From a virus: 41,349 nucleotides of DNA. A program made the translations under genes and the position numbers. Of the stretch, positions 30,337 through 39,372 are shown in pieces; the first letter of the stretch is position 1, and each line of letters begins with the position of its first letter. The DNA lies in the IMG/VR virus record IMGVR_UViG_3300033148_001652, positions 1 through 41,349 of that record, one strand, 5' to 3'. The notes under the pieces were generated by a model. That model did not search any database and had not been told where the DNA came from. It saw only the letters and a program-made list of their open reading frames with translations.

Positions 30337-30869
30337 GATTAAATCAAAATACTGTACTAGAGTCCTATATATCTCAATCATATAAATTATATGAAGATGA
30401 TATAATGACTCTACATATAGAACAATTTAATCAAGAAGATATTTGTGGAGAAAGTAAAAAACAATTTAAAGTATTAAATTATCATATTGCTACTTTATAT
30501 GTAGTTTTCATTTATAATGATATTGTTAGTAGAACTAATAATTTATTAGAATGGAGTTACTTTGAAGAAAAGTATTGCGTAGATAAATATAGAGATGCTT
30601 TTGCATGTAAAGGAATAGATTTAGATAAGATACTAAATATATTCGGTTTACCTTACGTTTCTTCTAATGGTATAGGGGGAATGCAAATAGAAACTAATTT
30701 TGTTATCGAACCATTAGGTACTACACCACCCGATAACACAACTTTTGATATGACTACACTACTTGCTGAAACAAGTGGTTGTGAAAACTATATAGAAGAT
30801 GGTGCTTCATTAGGTATACATTTATTAATAGAAGTTATTGATGGAGTTGAAATTCATTTAAGTATATAA
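30327..30869 (+). CDS. Hypothetical structural-module protein
   Basis: 180 aa mixed alpha/beta protein (SYKLYEDDIMTLHIEQFNQEDICGESKKQFKVLNYHIATLYVVFIYNDI ... GASLGIHLLIEVIDGVEIHLSI). No motif recognised. It is translationally linked to the Cys-rich gene (10-nt overlap) and to the fibre gene (2-nt gap), so it may be a connector or chaperone for the fibre. Confidence 0.7.
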   Translation: MFIRLNQNTVLESYISQSYKLYEDDIMTLHIEQFNQEDICGESKKQFKVLNYHIATLYVVFIYNDIVSRTNNLLEWSYFEEKYCVDKYRDAFACKGIDLDKILNIFGLPYVSSNGIGGMQIETNFVIEPLGTTPPDNTTFDMTTLLAETSGCENYIEDGASLGIHLLIEVIDGVEIHLSI

Positions 30870-30871
30870 GA

Positions 30872-32620
30872 ATGGAAGTAGAAGGAACACACGTAACATC
30901 ATTACCTACATTAATTAGTCCACAATCGACTGATTTAATGTATATATACGATAACACTTTAGGTAAAAGTAAAAAAGTTACACTTGATACTTTAAGAAAT
31001 TTACTTGCTCATAATCCTCCAGTACCTCCACCAGTTATCCCACCAGCTCAAGATTTACAATCTGTAATGGATGAAGGGGGTATTGCTACAGTAAGTACAA
31101 GTGAAGTAACAATAGAAGTTGAAAATGATATTGCAGTATACGCATCAAATGATGGTGCTGGAACTGAATCTGTTCTTTATCTAGAAACAGGTAGTGAAGC
31201 TTCTCTTACATATATTGAATCTGGTAGTGGAAGTGTAGGTTTGACAATGGATTTTAATGGAGGTACATTAACAGATAGTTTATCAGAATTCGGATTTAAG
31301 TACGCACTTGACTATTCTTTACTTGGTACAGCTGACCCTAGATGGATTCCTGATTATGGTACTGTAACAGCTTTACCAATTAGTACATTTACTAATGATA
31401 CAGGATACATAACATCATACACTGAAACAGACCCTATATTTCTTGCTCATGCTGCTTCTAATGTTATTGATTCAGGTGGAGGTACATTATTTTTATCTGA
31501 TGCTGGAACATATGTTGCGGCAGGTGCTGATGGTAATGGTATATTTACTGGTTCAGATACAGTACCTACAAGTGTTGTTGCTACTATAACAGATACATTA
31601 ACTTTTACAGGTGGTGATTTAAAACTTCAAGGATTAACAAATTCTACATTATTTGTAACTGACCATAGTGCTGATAGAGTTTTTGTAGGAGCTTTAGTAG
31701 GTACTGCAGTATTTAATGTTGATAATGGAACAGGTACAGGATTCACTACTAGTATTAGTAGAAACTTTGATGCTGGTGTTGGACAAAATGGACATTTATT
31801 TACTGTTAATCCGAGAGGTTCAGAAGTAAGGAGAGTAAGAACAAACGGAACCGCCTTTTCAATATGGAATGAATGGACTATTGGAGACAATAGAAAGTCA
31901 TTTGATTTTATTGCAAGTGTGAATAATAACTACTTTAGTATTTTTGATAGTGGTACAGGATTAGTTGAGAAAGTAAGAATTGGAGATGAGATTTCGTGGT
32001 GGAATGGTAACGGCTCTACATCTTATGGGTTTGGTTTTGGACATAGTTCGCCTTTAGGTGGAACAGTACATTCTAAATCAATGGATTGGAAAGTAGAAAG
32101 TGTCGCGGATGTTAATTTAATTAACTTAGATTATAGTACTAACCTTATTGCATTTGGTAGTGCTACATACGCTAATACAAAATTTTCTGTAACTAATTCT
32201 ACTACTGAAACTACAATAGCTACATTTTTAAATGCAGCGACAAATATTGAATTTACAATTAAAGAAGATGGAACTACTTATTATAGTGGTAGAATGACAA
32301 TAAGTGGGACATTATTAGCTGGAGATAAATTTAGAGTTGCAGGTGGTGATTCTATATTTGAAGATTCAAGTGGTACAGGATTAGTAAGTGTAATGTATGA
32401 TGAAAGACGTGTAGGTATTAATACATCAAGTCCTAATGCAAGTGCAATATTAGATATAGTATCAACTGATAAAGGTGTACTACTTCCTAGAATGACCCAT
32501 ACACAAGCAGGAACAATAACAGGTGTTAATGGTCTTGTAATATACGTAACTAGTACTGATGCAACATTTACTGCCGTAGGTTTTTGGGGTTATGAAGGTG
32601 GGGCATGGACTAAATTATAA
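30872..32620 (+). CDS. Fibre protein
   Basis: 582 aa. N-terminal attachment region (TSLPTLISPQSTDLMYIYDNTLGKSKKVTLDTLRNLL), proline-rich hinge (HNPPVPPPVIPPAQ), then a long Gly/Thr/Ser beta-rich shaft. The C-terminal motif (ASAILDIVSTDKGVLLPRMTHTQAGTITGVNGLVIYVTSTDATFTAVGFWGYEGGAWTKL) is common at the tips of fibres from Bacteroidota phages. Probably a trimeric host-recognition fibre on the tail or head. Confidence 0.85.
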   Translation: MEVEGTHVTSLPTLISPQSTDLMYIYDNTLGKSKKVTLDTLRNLLAHNPPVPPPVIPPAQDLQSVMDEGGIATVSTSEVTIEVENDIAVYASNDGAGTESVLYLETGSEASLTYIESGSGSVGLTMDFNGGTLTDSLSEFGFKYALDYSLLGTADPRWIPDYGTVTALPISTFTNDTGYITSYTETDPIFLAHAASNVIDSGGGTLFLSDAGTYVAAGADGNGIFTGSDTVPTSVVATITDTLTFTGGDLKLQGLTNSTLFVTDHSADRVFVGALVGTAVFNVDNGTGTGFTTSISRNFDAGVGQNGHLFTVNPRGSEVRRVRTNGTAFSIWNEWTIGDNRKSFDFIASVNNNYFSIFDSGTGLVEKVRIGDEISWWNGNGSTSYGFGFGHSSPLGGTVHSKSMDWKVESVADVNLINLDYSTNLIAFGSATYANTKFSVTNSTTETTIATFLNAATNIEFTIKEDGTTYYSGRMTISGTLLAGDKFRVAGGDSIFEDSSGTGLVSVMYDERRVGINTSSPNASAILDIVSTDKGVLLPRMTHTQAGTITGVNGLVIYVTSTDATFTAVGFWGYEGGAWTKL

Positions 32621-32647
32621 TAAATAAATAAATTTAAAAATAGAAAA

Positions 32648-33079
32648 ATGAAACAGATAAGAACAACAAAAGCAGTAATGACCGATGCTAGTAGACCAAC
32701 TGAAACGTCATTAATTTTATTCCATAATTTTAATTCTCATATGAGAACTGATAGACAAGACCATGTAATAAAATTTAGAAGTTCTAAAATTATAGCTGGT
32801 ACTGATGCTATTATTGGAGAAGGTACTGCTGAGAATCCTGATACACCTGCTGTACCAGAAACTTATGAATATTTAGCTGACCATATGAAAATAGTTGGTG
32901 ATGCTGGAGTTAAAAATCCTATTACAATTGAAGAATTAAGTGCAATTGTAGATAGTTTAACATTAACTGAAACAATTTATACATTACAACAAATTGAAAT
33001 CTTATTAGAATCAGCTAAGATAGTTATAGGAAATGAACAATATTATGGTTTAGTTTCTACTGATTTAGAAATAGAATAA
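32648..33079 (+). CDS. Fibre-associated hypothetical protein
   Basis: 143 aa (MKQIRTTKAVMTDASRPTETSLILFHNFNSHMRTDRQDHVIKFRSSKIIAG ... NPITIEELSAIVDSLTLTETIYTLQQIEILLESAKIVIGNEQYYGLVSTDLEIE). Placed between the fibre and the collar-domain fibre, so probably a tail accessory or assembly factor. No family recognised. Confidence 0.7.
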   Translation: MKQIRTTKAVMTDASRPTETSLILFHNFNSHMRTDRQDHVIKFRSSKIIAGTDAIIGEGTAENPDTPAVPETYEYLADHMKIVGDAGVKNPITIEELSAIVDSLTLTETIYTLQQIEILLESAKIVIGNEQYYGLVSTDLEIE

Positions 33080-33094
33080 TAAATATTATAAGAC

Positions 33095-33961
33095 ATGGCA
33101 GAAATAAAAGAGTTTAGAGAGTTTTTTCTTAGAAGTACTGCTGTTAATACAGGTGCTAAGAAAGACCAAGAATTAGGTTTTCCTACAGACTATATTGTAA
33201 ATGGAGCATCTGTAAAAAATAGATTCCTTATAAATCATTTCCCAAATGAAGCGGTAATGAAGAAGTTTCTAGAATCATTAACATTTAAATTAAATGTTGA
33301 AGATACTGCTACTGAAACTCAACAAGGACTAAGTAAACAAGCTACACAAGCTCAATTTGATGCTGGTACAAATAATGATGCAACAGATAATTTTGCATTA
33401 CATGCTAAACCTTCTCATATTAAAGATAAGTTTACTTTAGAAGTAGGAGATAGACAGTATACAGAAGAGAACTATGTTACCAATGACGAAGCATTAACTC
33501 TATCAGTTGATAAACTTGACCAACAAGTAGACGACAATGAAACTAATATAGCTAATAATGCAGCGTTTTTGGTACCTACTGGTGGTATTATTATGTGGAG
33601 TGGTACTATAGGTGCTATACCAGCAGGTTGGTTATTATGTGATGGTTCATTGGGTACACCTAACTTAGCAGCTAAATTTGTAGTTGGTTATGATGCTACT
33701 CCTGGAGATTATAATACAATAGGTAATACAGGTGGGGAAGAAGAACACGCTTTAACTGTTTTTGAAAATGCTCAACACTCACATAGAGTATTTGAAAGTA
33801 CAGCAGGTGGAGGTGCTAATCAAGCATTGAGTGGTGGAAATATTGTTGCTAATTCTTCTGCAACAGCTGGATTAGATTTTGTTACAGAAGAATCTGGAGC
33901 AGGTAATCCTCACGAGAATAGACCACCATATTTTGTAATAGCTTACATAATGAAATCATAA
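33095..33961 (+). CDS. Tail fibre with phage tail-collar domain
   Basis: 288 aa. N-terminal part helical (FREFFLRSTAVNTGAKKDQELGF); the coiled-coil KLDQQVDDNETNIANNAA then leads into a classical tail-collar (microcystin-dependent-protein-like) domain: GGIIMWSGTIGAIPAGWLLCDGSLGTPNLAAKFVVGYD, GNTGGEEEHALTVFENAQHSH, ENRPPYFVIAYIMK. The ETQQGLSKQATQAQFDAGTNNDATDNFALHAKP repeat is typical of short tail fibres. Confidence 0.9.
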   Translation: MAEIKEFREFFLRSTAVNTGAKKDQELGFPTDYIVNGASVKNRFLINHFPNEAVMKKFLESLTFKLNVEDTATETQQGLSKQATQAQFDAGTNNDATDNFALHAKPSHIKDKFTLEVGDRQYTEENYVTNDEALTLSVDKLDQQVDDNETNIANNAAFLVPTGGIIMWSGTIGAIPAGWLLCDGSLGTPNLAAKFVVGYDATPGDYNTIGNTGGEEEHALTVFENAQHSHRVFESTAGGGANQALSGGNIVANSSATAGLDFVTEESGAGNPHENRPPYFVIAYIMKS

Positions 33962-33962
33962 T

Positions 33963-34472
33963 ATGACAAAAGACCTAAAAGATAAAGACTATAATAAAGA
34001 AGAATCAAAAACTAAAAAGTTTCTTGATGCTAAAGGTTGGGCGGTATTAGGTCTTTTAGTTATGCAAGTTGGTAGTTGGGCAGTTAACGCTTTTACTGAT
34101 ACTGTAGCTGTTGGAGCAGAAACTAAAATGAATAATGCGATTGATAGTAGAATAGAAACTGCTATGAATGACGCAAATATGTTAAGTAAAGCTTTTAGTA
34201 GTGATAAACTACTTTATGAAATAAATAAACAAGTTAAAATAGCGAAACAAGAAGTAAAAAATGAAGTTTATGCTGCTGATAGCAGTAAAATAGATTTTAT
34301 TGGAGCATTAGGTGTAGGAGCTACTTTAAGAGATGAAGAAATAATGCCAATGTTTGTACAACTTCTCATATCTATTGATAACGGGGAGTTATTATTTAAA
34401 AAAGATATAGAAGATTTAATTGAAAAAGAAGTTGAAAAGAGAATTTCAAGAACCGTAAGAGCTAGTTTTTAA
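33963..34472 (+). CDS. Membrane-associated protein
   Basis: 169 aa. One hydrophobic segment at about 26-44 (WAVLGLLVMQVGSWAVNAF) follows a highly charged start. The rest is helical and charged (AETKMNNAIDSRIETAMNDAN ... KKDIEDLIEKEVEKRISRTVRASF). Starts 1 nt after the collar-fibre stop. May be a spanin-like or injected protein; not recognised. Confidence 0.7.
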   Translation: MTKDLKDKDYNKEESKTKKFLDAKGWAVLGLLVMQVGSWAVNAFTDTVAVGAETKMNNAIDSRIETAMNDANMLSKAFSSDKLLYEINKQVKIAKQEVKNEVYAADSSKIDFIGALGVGATLRDEEIMPMFVQLLISIDNGELLFKKDIEDLIEKEVEKRISRTVRASF

Positions 34473-34492
34473 TAACCAATTAATAATAAGAT

Positions 34493-34840
34493 ATGAATGA
34501 TACAATAATTAATTTTTCAGAAACTGTATTTGGTACTCATGTACCATTTAAATTATTTGCAATATATTTACTTTTTGCGTTTACTGGTTTACTATTTAGT
34601 TTAGTACTTGAACTATATAAGAGTGATGTTAAGTCTAAAGAGTTTAAATTTAAATATTGGTGGAGTCATAATAAATTTAGAGTGATACTAAATATTATAG
34701 CTATGACATTAGGTATACTTTTTACAGAAGATTTATTAGGAATTAAACTAAGTGTTTATAATTCCTTTTTAGCAGGTTTTACATCTGATAAAATAATAGA
34801 GACATTAAAAAGAAAACTTAAAAGAACTGAAGATGCTTAA
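34493..34840 (+). CDS. Holin-like membrane protein
   Basis: 115 aa with two or three membrane segments: FKLFAIYLLFAFTGLLFSLVLEL (about 19-41), FRVILNIIAMTLGILFTEDLLGI (about 62-84) and a weaker third, then a basic tail (KIIETLKRKLKRTEDA). Size and topology fit a class I/II holin, which the signal-less amidase would need. Overlaps the following short frame by 8 nt. Confidence 0.7.
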   Translation: MNDTIINFSETVFGTHVPFKLFAIYLLFAFTGLLFSLVLELYKSDVKSKEFKFKYWWSHNKFRVILNIIAMTLGILFTEDLLGIKLSVYNSFLAGFTSDKIIETLKRKLKRTEDA

Positions 34841-35089
34841 AACTGTTATTAATTATATTGATACACATGCTCCTGAAAGTATTGGTGTTAGTCTTGCTTC
34901 ATTTGGTATTAGTTACTTAGATGTTGAAGTAAAAGAAGTATATGAAATATTTATTGAAATATTAAGAACTATAATTTTATATTATTTGGTGCTTTAACTG
35001 CTGTACTAACATTTTATGCTAAGTTTATTAAAAAGAAGAAAAATGGCAAAGAAAAGGATAGTAACTCAAATAATAAAGCAAGTAGATAA
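34833..35089 (+). pseudogene. Small membrane gene, apparently frameshifted
   Basis: ATG 34833 opens a 54-codon frame (MLKTVINYIDTHAPESIGV ... EIFIEILRTIILYYLVL, stop 34995-34997). In the -1 frame the sequence continues sensibly as INFILFGALTAVLTFYAKFIKKKKNGKEKDSNSNNKASR to a stop at 35087-35089. Joined near 34970 they would give one protein of about 85 aa with a membrane helix and KKKK stop-transfer. No standard slippery heptamer is visible, so a 1-nt indel (real or sequencing) is as likely as programmed frameshifting. Confidence 0.55.
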
Positions 35090-35177
35090 ATTAATTGATA
35101 TTAAAGTACAATACCCAATAGAGAATAAAATTGAACTTATTGAAATTAAAAAATTATTTATAAAGTATAATAAATGA
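35043..35177 (+). CDS. 44-aa basic mini-protein
   Basis: ATG 35043, TGA 35175-35177. It starts MAKKRIVTQIIKQVDKLIDI and continues KVQYPIENKIELIEIKKLFI. An amphipathic basic protein. The stop overlaps the ATG of the next fibre gene (ATGA), which supports translation; the start overlaps the end of the frameshifted gene. Confidence 0.55.
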   Translation: MAKKRIVTQIIKQVDKLIDIKVQYPIENKIELIEIKKLFIKYNK

Positions 35178-36358
35178 GAGGTGAAGAAGTAGTATTAGAA
35201 GAAATTGCTAAAAGATTAGATAAGCTAATTTCAGTTTCTGGTATATCATTTACTGATGTAGTTGATAATAGGAATCTTTTACCTACTACACTTGGTGACC
35301 CTGTAATTGGTTCATTATATCTTGTACAATCCCCCGTTAAAATACTATTAGGAACGGTAACACAATATCCTGCTGGTATATATACTAAAATGACTGATAC
35401 AGGTAGTCTTAGTGATTGGGTAGTAGTTCCTGTACAATTTGATTTTAGTGATAATAACTTCTTATTATACGATGATGGTAATGGAGCTAAACAAGCAAAG
35501 TTTGAATTATCTAATTTAACTCAATTACGTATATTAACTCTTCAAGATAAGGATGGTACTATAACATTACATGGGGATAATATATCTTTATTTACTAATG
35601 ATGCAGGATATCAAGCAAATGTCCAAAGTGATTGGAATCAAACTAGTACAGGAGCAGACGATTATATTAAAAATAAACCTACTGATATAACAGATTTATC
35701 AAGTCACTCTGTAACAGAATTGAATGATGTTACAGATGCTGGAAGTGGTGAAATTATAACAGGAACAGAAAGGACTAAATTAAGTGGAATTGAAGCAGGT
35801 GCACAAGTTAATCAAACTGATGCAGAAATAAAAACTCAATATGAAAATAATGCAGATACAAATGCTTTTACAGATGCAGAAAAAACAAAGCTCGGAAATG
35901 TAAATGTAAATGCAGAAGAAAATGTTCAATCCGATTGGAGTCAAACTGATACGGGTGCTGACGATTATATAAAAAATAAACCTACAATAAGCGGAGGAAC
36001 AGTATCACAATCTTATGCCTTTACTAGAAATAATAGTGAATTTGTACAAGAAGGAGGTACGGATGTTGTTGCAAAAATCACATATGCAGGGAGTACTACA
36101 TTAGGTATTCCAACCAATATAATAGCAAACGTTTGGAATGACGGTGGAACAAGCGTTGATATAACTATAACAGATGAAACAAATTCAAATCAGATAGCGC
36201 AATTACTTGGTATAACGTCTAGTTCAGAAGAAAATATTGCAGATTTAGGTACACTAAGTAATATACCTTTGGCAAATGCAGTTATTTCAATAACTTTAAC
36301 TTTAAATGGTGGAGGTATGGGAGATGATGCCCGAATTAGTTCATTAACAATTTATTAA
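35174..36358 (+). CDS. Repeat-bearing tail fibre protein
   Basis: 394 aa. Two copies of a fibre repeat, NVQSDWNQTSTGADDYIKNKPT and NVQSDWSQTDTGADDYIKNKPT, are separated by a KLSGIEAGAQVNQTDAEIKTQYENNADTNAFTDAEKTKLGNV segment, a pattern common in phage tail fibres. The C-terminal domain is beta-rich (SQSYAFTRNNSEFVQEGGTDVVAKITYAG ... DDARISSLTIY). Probably trimeric and engaged in receptor contact. Confidence 0.85.
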   Translation: MRGEEVVLEEIAKRLDKLISVSGISFTDVVDNRNLLPTTLGDPVIGSLYLVQSPVKILLGTVTQYPAGIYTKMTDTGSLSDWVVVPVQFDFSDNNFLLYDDGNGAKQAKFELSNLTQLRILTLQDKDGTITLHGDNISLFTNDAGYQANVQSDWNQTSTGADDYIKNKPTDITDLSSHSVTELNDVTDAGSGEIITGTERTKLSGIEAGAQVNQTDAEIKTQYENNADTNAFTDAEKTKLGNVNVNAEENVQSDWSQTDTGADDYIKNKPTISGGTVSQSYAFTRNNSEFVQEGGTDVVAKITYAGSTTLGIPTNIIANVWNDGGTSVDITITDETNSNQIAQLLGITSSSEENIADLGTLSNIPLANAVISITLTLNGGGMGDDARISSLTIY

Positions 36359-36365
36359 GAAAATT

Positions 36366-37628
36366 ATGACTTTCCCGAATTTAGCAAATATAATTTCAGA
36401 AGAAGCACAAGGAGATTATTCATTTGAACATATTGATAAAGATGGATATAATACACTTTATTTTACAAAATTAAATAAAGTGATTATGTATGATATGGTT
36501 AATAGACCAATAAAAAATATATTTGAACAACACATGAATAATCTTACAGGTGATGTATTGATATGTGGTTTAGGTTGCGGGTTTTCTATTTTTCCAATTA
36601 AAGATTTACCTACTGTTAAAAGTATAACAGTAATTGAAAATGATGCTACTATTATTGCTATGATGCAACCATATTTAGAAGGAGTAACAATAATCGAAGC
36701 AGATGCCACAATGTATAAACCTTTACAAACATACGATTCTATTTTACTAGACATATGGGAACATGAAAATAATGATATTAAATATAATGAAACTATTAGG
36801 TATTATAAATATTTAAATACTGGAGGATATTTAAATTATGTTGATTTCAGATGTTATTGTGTAATTAAATTACCTTATAATGATAATGTAATTTATAGAA
36901 TTGAAGAAGATGTAAATAATGCAGTTCTATTAAAAGGAGTAACAAATATAAATTATATAACAGAATTAAATACACTTGTATCATATACTCCTGAGTATAT
37001 AATACACGATACTGGAGTAAAATCTGGATTATTAGATAAAACAAATTATTATAGAGGGTATATAGATTTAGAGAACAAAGGGGAATTAATATTAGTTGTA
37101 GAAGAAGTCTATAATATGGATACTTCAGATAATACATTAAATAATAGTGGAAATCCTCCTATAAATAGAACTAAAACACGAAAATACGTAAAAAAAGATG
37201 GAACTTTAGATGAAGTAAATACTAAAATTAAATCTAAAAAATATAATACTCGTAGAAAAAGACACAAAGAAGGAATAAAAAGGAGAGAAAATATAAAAGA
37301 ACAATTAATTGACAATGTTGGTTTAGCTAGTATATTATCAGGTATATTTATTAGTGAATCAGATGTTCACGAGAAATTAACTTTATTATTGGAAAAACAT
37401 TCTTCTGCATTTGATGCGTGGCAACAATCGTCAAGAGGAACTTTATATAATGATTTACTAAACGACTTTGATACAACTTGGTTAAGTAATATAATATCTA
37501 ATGAAACTAATCAACCCGAACCACAAAGAACTGTAATTGCTCCAATAGAATTTACTTCTGTTGCACATATGATGGATATAAGTTTAAGAACTTATATTAT
37601 AAGTAAATTAAAAGGAGACATTAAATAA
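36366..37628 (+). CDS. SAM-methyltransferase-like protein with basic C-terminal half
   Basis: 420 aa. Residues 61-135 carry a Rossmann methyltransferase pattern like spermidine synthases: DVLICGLGCGFSIFP (motif I, 63-77), ITVIENDATII (acidic end of beta-2, 87-97), EADATMY and SILLDIWEHENND (motif IV region, 125-138). The second half is unlike a methyltransferase: a basic stretch (KTRKYVKKDGTLDEVNTKIKSKKYNTRRKRHKEGIKRRENIKEQ) then a helical C-terminus. Such an enzyme in the tail module is unexpected; the substrate is unknown, and the fold may serve structurally. Confidence 0.7.
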   Translation: MTFPNLANIISEEAQGDYSFEHIDKDGYNTLYFTKLNKVIMYDMVNRPIKNIFEQHMNNLTGDVLICGLGCGFSIFPIKDLPTVKSITVIENDATIIAMMQPYLEGVTIIEADATMYKPLQTYDSILLDIWEHENNDIKYNETIRYYKYLNTGGYLNYVDFRCYCVIKLPYNDNVIYRIEEDVNNAVLLKGVTNINYITELNTLVSYTPEYIIHDTGVKSGLLDKTNYYRGYIDLENKGELILVVEEVYNMDTSDNTLNNSGNPPINRTKTRKYVKKDGTLDEVNTKIKSKKYNTRRKRHKEGIKRRENIKEQLIDNVGLASILSGIFISESDVHEKLTLLLEKHSSAFDAWQQSSRGTLYNDLLNDFDTTWLSNIISNETNQPEPQRTVIAPIEFTSVAHMMDISLRTYIISKLKGDIK

Positions 37629-37642
37629 TAAAATATATAAAT

Positions 37643-38233
37643 ATGACTGCAATAGAAATAAAATACGAACTATATAGAAATACTGCTAGAAATGGTGATA
37701 TTATATTATGGAAATCTAATAGTTTAGCATCTGATTTAATTAGATACTTTGATAATTTCTATATTAATGCAGATGATGAAAAAATAAAGAGTCCTTCATA
37801 TTATACACATATATCTTATGTACATTGGCATAGAAATAGATTAGAGAATTGTGATGCTTGGTATGAAGGTATTACTAATGTTCCTATGAGTCATAGAATA
37901 AAACATTATGTAGACTTTTGTGTTATACGTCCAACAAAAATAAACCTTGTTGAACATGGTATAAATGAAGGATTAAATGAGTGGGAAGCTCAAGTTAAAT
38001 ATGATTACTTTAGACTTTTAAGAATTGCTATTGTAAAGAAAACAGGTATAGATATTACAGGTCTTTCTAATAGTAAGAAGTATATTTGTTCATTATTTAT
38101 TCAAAAATATTGTGAAAATATAGGGCTAAAGTCATATGAATTTTGTAAATTAATGACACCGCAAGACTTTATACGTTTTGCAAATAGAAGTATATATAAA
38201 GAAGAAGTAGAAATATTATTAAATGATAACTAA
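37643..38233 (+). CDS. Permuted papain-fold (NlpC/P60, YiiX-like) hydrolase
   Basis: 196 aa. The circularly permuted order is visible: GDIILWKSNSLASDLIRYF (18-36), YTHISYVHW with His56, DAWYEG with Glu75, DFCVIRPTKI, and C-terminal KKYICSLFIQKYC with the candidate nucleophile Cys149. Enzymes of this type cut peptide or amide bonds in cell-wall stem peptides or act on lipid-linked substrates. Beside the tail genes it is probably a virion-associated wall hydrolase for DNA entry. Confidence 0.75.
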   Translation: MTAIEIKYELYRNTARNGDIILWKSNSLASDLIRYFDNFYINADDEKIKSPSYYTHISYVHWHRNRLENCDAWYEGITNVPMSHRIKHYVDFCVIRPTKINLVEHGINEGLNEWEAQVKYDYFRLLRIAIVKKTGIDITGLSNSKKYICSLFIQKYCENIGLKSYEFCKLMTPQDFIRFANRSIYKEEVEILLNDN

Positions 38234-38249
38234 CATATAATATATAAAA

Positions 38250-38747
38250 ATGAAAAATACAGAATTAGTAAATTTATACCAAGGTTTAAATAGTGTAGGA
38301 AACTTAACAGGAACAAAATTTTGTTATGCTGTTTCTAAAAACATTGAAATAATTAAAGGAGAACTAAAACACATAAATAGTACATTAGAGCATTCAGACG
38401 AAGAGAAGAAATATGAAGATGCAAGAATTGCTTTATGTAAGAAGTTATGTAAATTAGATGAAAAGGATAAACCTATGGTTGTAGATAATCCTGATGGTAG
38501 TTCAAAATATGTATTTGAAGACCAAGAAGGATTTGATAAAGAACTTAAAAAATTACAAAAGAAACATGAAAAATCCGTTGAATCTATTAAAAAGAAGAAA
38601 GAAGGATATAACAAGTTTCTAAAAGAAGAAGTTTCTAAAGATGTAAAATTACATAAAATAAAACTAAGTGACGTTCCTGAAGAGATAACTGCTCAACAAA
38701 TGAACTCACTATTTATTATAATAGTAGACGATGCAGACACTGAATAA
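38250..38747 (+). CDS. DUF1617-like helical protein
   Basis: 165 aa. ELVNLYQGLNSVGNLTGTKFCYAVSKNIEIIKGELKHINSTLEHSDEEKKYEDARIALCKKL resembles phage DUF1617 proteins (helical, with the KFxYAVxKN motif), followed by a Lys-rich coiled coil (EGFDKELKKLQKKHEKSVESIKKKKEGYNKFLKEE). Probably an assembly or tail-neck accessory protein. It overlaps the next gene by 17 nt. Confidence 0.7.
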   Translation: MKNTELVNLYQGLNSVGNLTGTKFCYAVSKNIEIIKGELKHINSTLEHSDEEKKYEDARIALCKKLCKLDEKDKPMVVDNPDGSSKYVFEDQEGFDKELKKLQKKHEKSVESIKKKKEGYNKFLKEEVSKDVKLHKIKLSDVPEEITAQQMNSLFIIIVDDADTE

Positions 38748-39372
38748 AATATCTCAAAATATAGTTGACGCTTTAGGTAAACCTTATGACGTATTATTAC
38801 GTGAAAGAGTTAAATATAGTGTTAAGTATTATAGAGCCGAGTTTATAAGACAAGATGTTGAAAGAAATGGAATGAGTTCTCATTTCTTACAAACCTTTAC
38901 AGCTAAATTAGTAAAGGTAGATAAAGCAGATACTTGTGTTATATCTGTAGGATGTACAGTATTAAAAACAGAAAAGCCTATTCCTTCTCCTGTAAGAGTG
39001 AAAGGAGAAGTATTTAAATATGTAGGTGGTGCTGGATTTGGTAAAGCATATTCATACAGACAAATTGAAGAACTAACTTATTCTGAACATAATAAGTATA
39101 CTGGTAATTCAATATCTTATGATTATAAGAATAATCATATTTATGTATTTAATACAACAAAGGTTAAATATGTAACTATTCAAGCTCCTTTTGAATTTCC
39201 TGAAGATGTTAATAGTGCTTGTAGTGGTGCACCTTGTTATACAGATGATAGTGCTTTTCCAATAAGTGCTGATATGTTAAGAGGTATTACTGTAGGTTTA
39301 TTAGGAGGAGAATTAAAAATGTTGAATATTTCAGATGAAGAAGTAAACATAGAAAACGATGGTAAACAGTAA
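38731..39372 (+). CDS. Conserved crAss-like neck protein
   Basis: 213 aa. The start (KISQNIVDALGKPYDVLLRERVKYSVKYYRAEFIRQDVERNG) matches the pattern of a conserved crAss-like structural protein located two genes before the tail-tubular protein. The rest is beta-rich (ISVGCTVLKTEKPIPSPVRVKGEVFKYVGGAGFGKAYSYRQIEELTYSEHN). Probably one of the ring proteins of the tail barrel. Overlaps the next gene by 14 nt. Confidence 0.75.
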   Translation: MQTLNKISQNIVDALGKPYDVLLRERVKYSVKYYRAEFIRQDVERNGMSSHFLQTFTAKLVKVDKADTCVISVGCTVLKTEKPIPSPVRVKGEVFKYVGGAGFGKAYSYRQIEELTYSEHNKYTGNSISYDYKNNHIYVFNTTKVKYVTIQAPFEFPEDVNSACSGAPCYTDDSAFPISADMLRGITVGLLGGELKMLNISDEEVNIENDGKQ

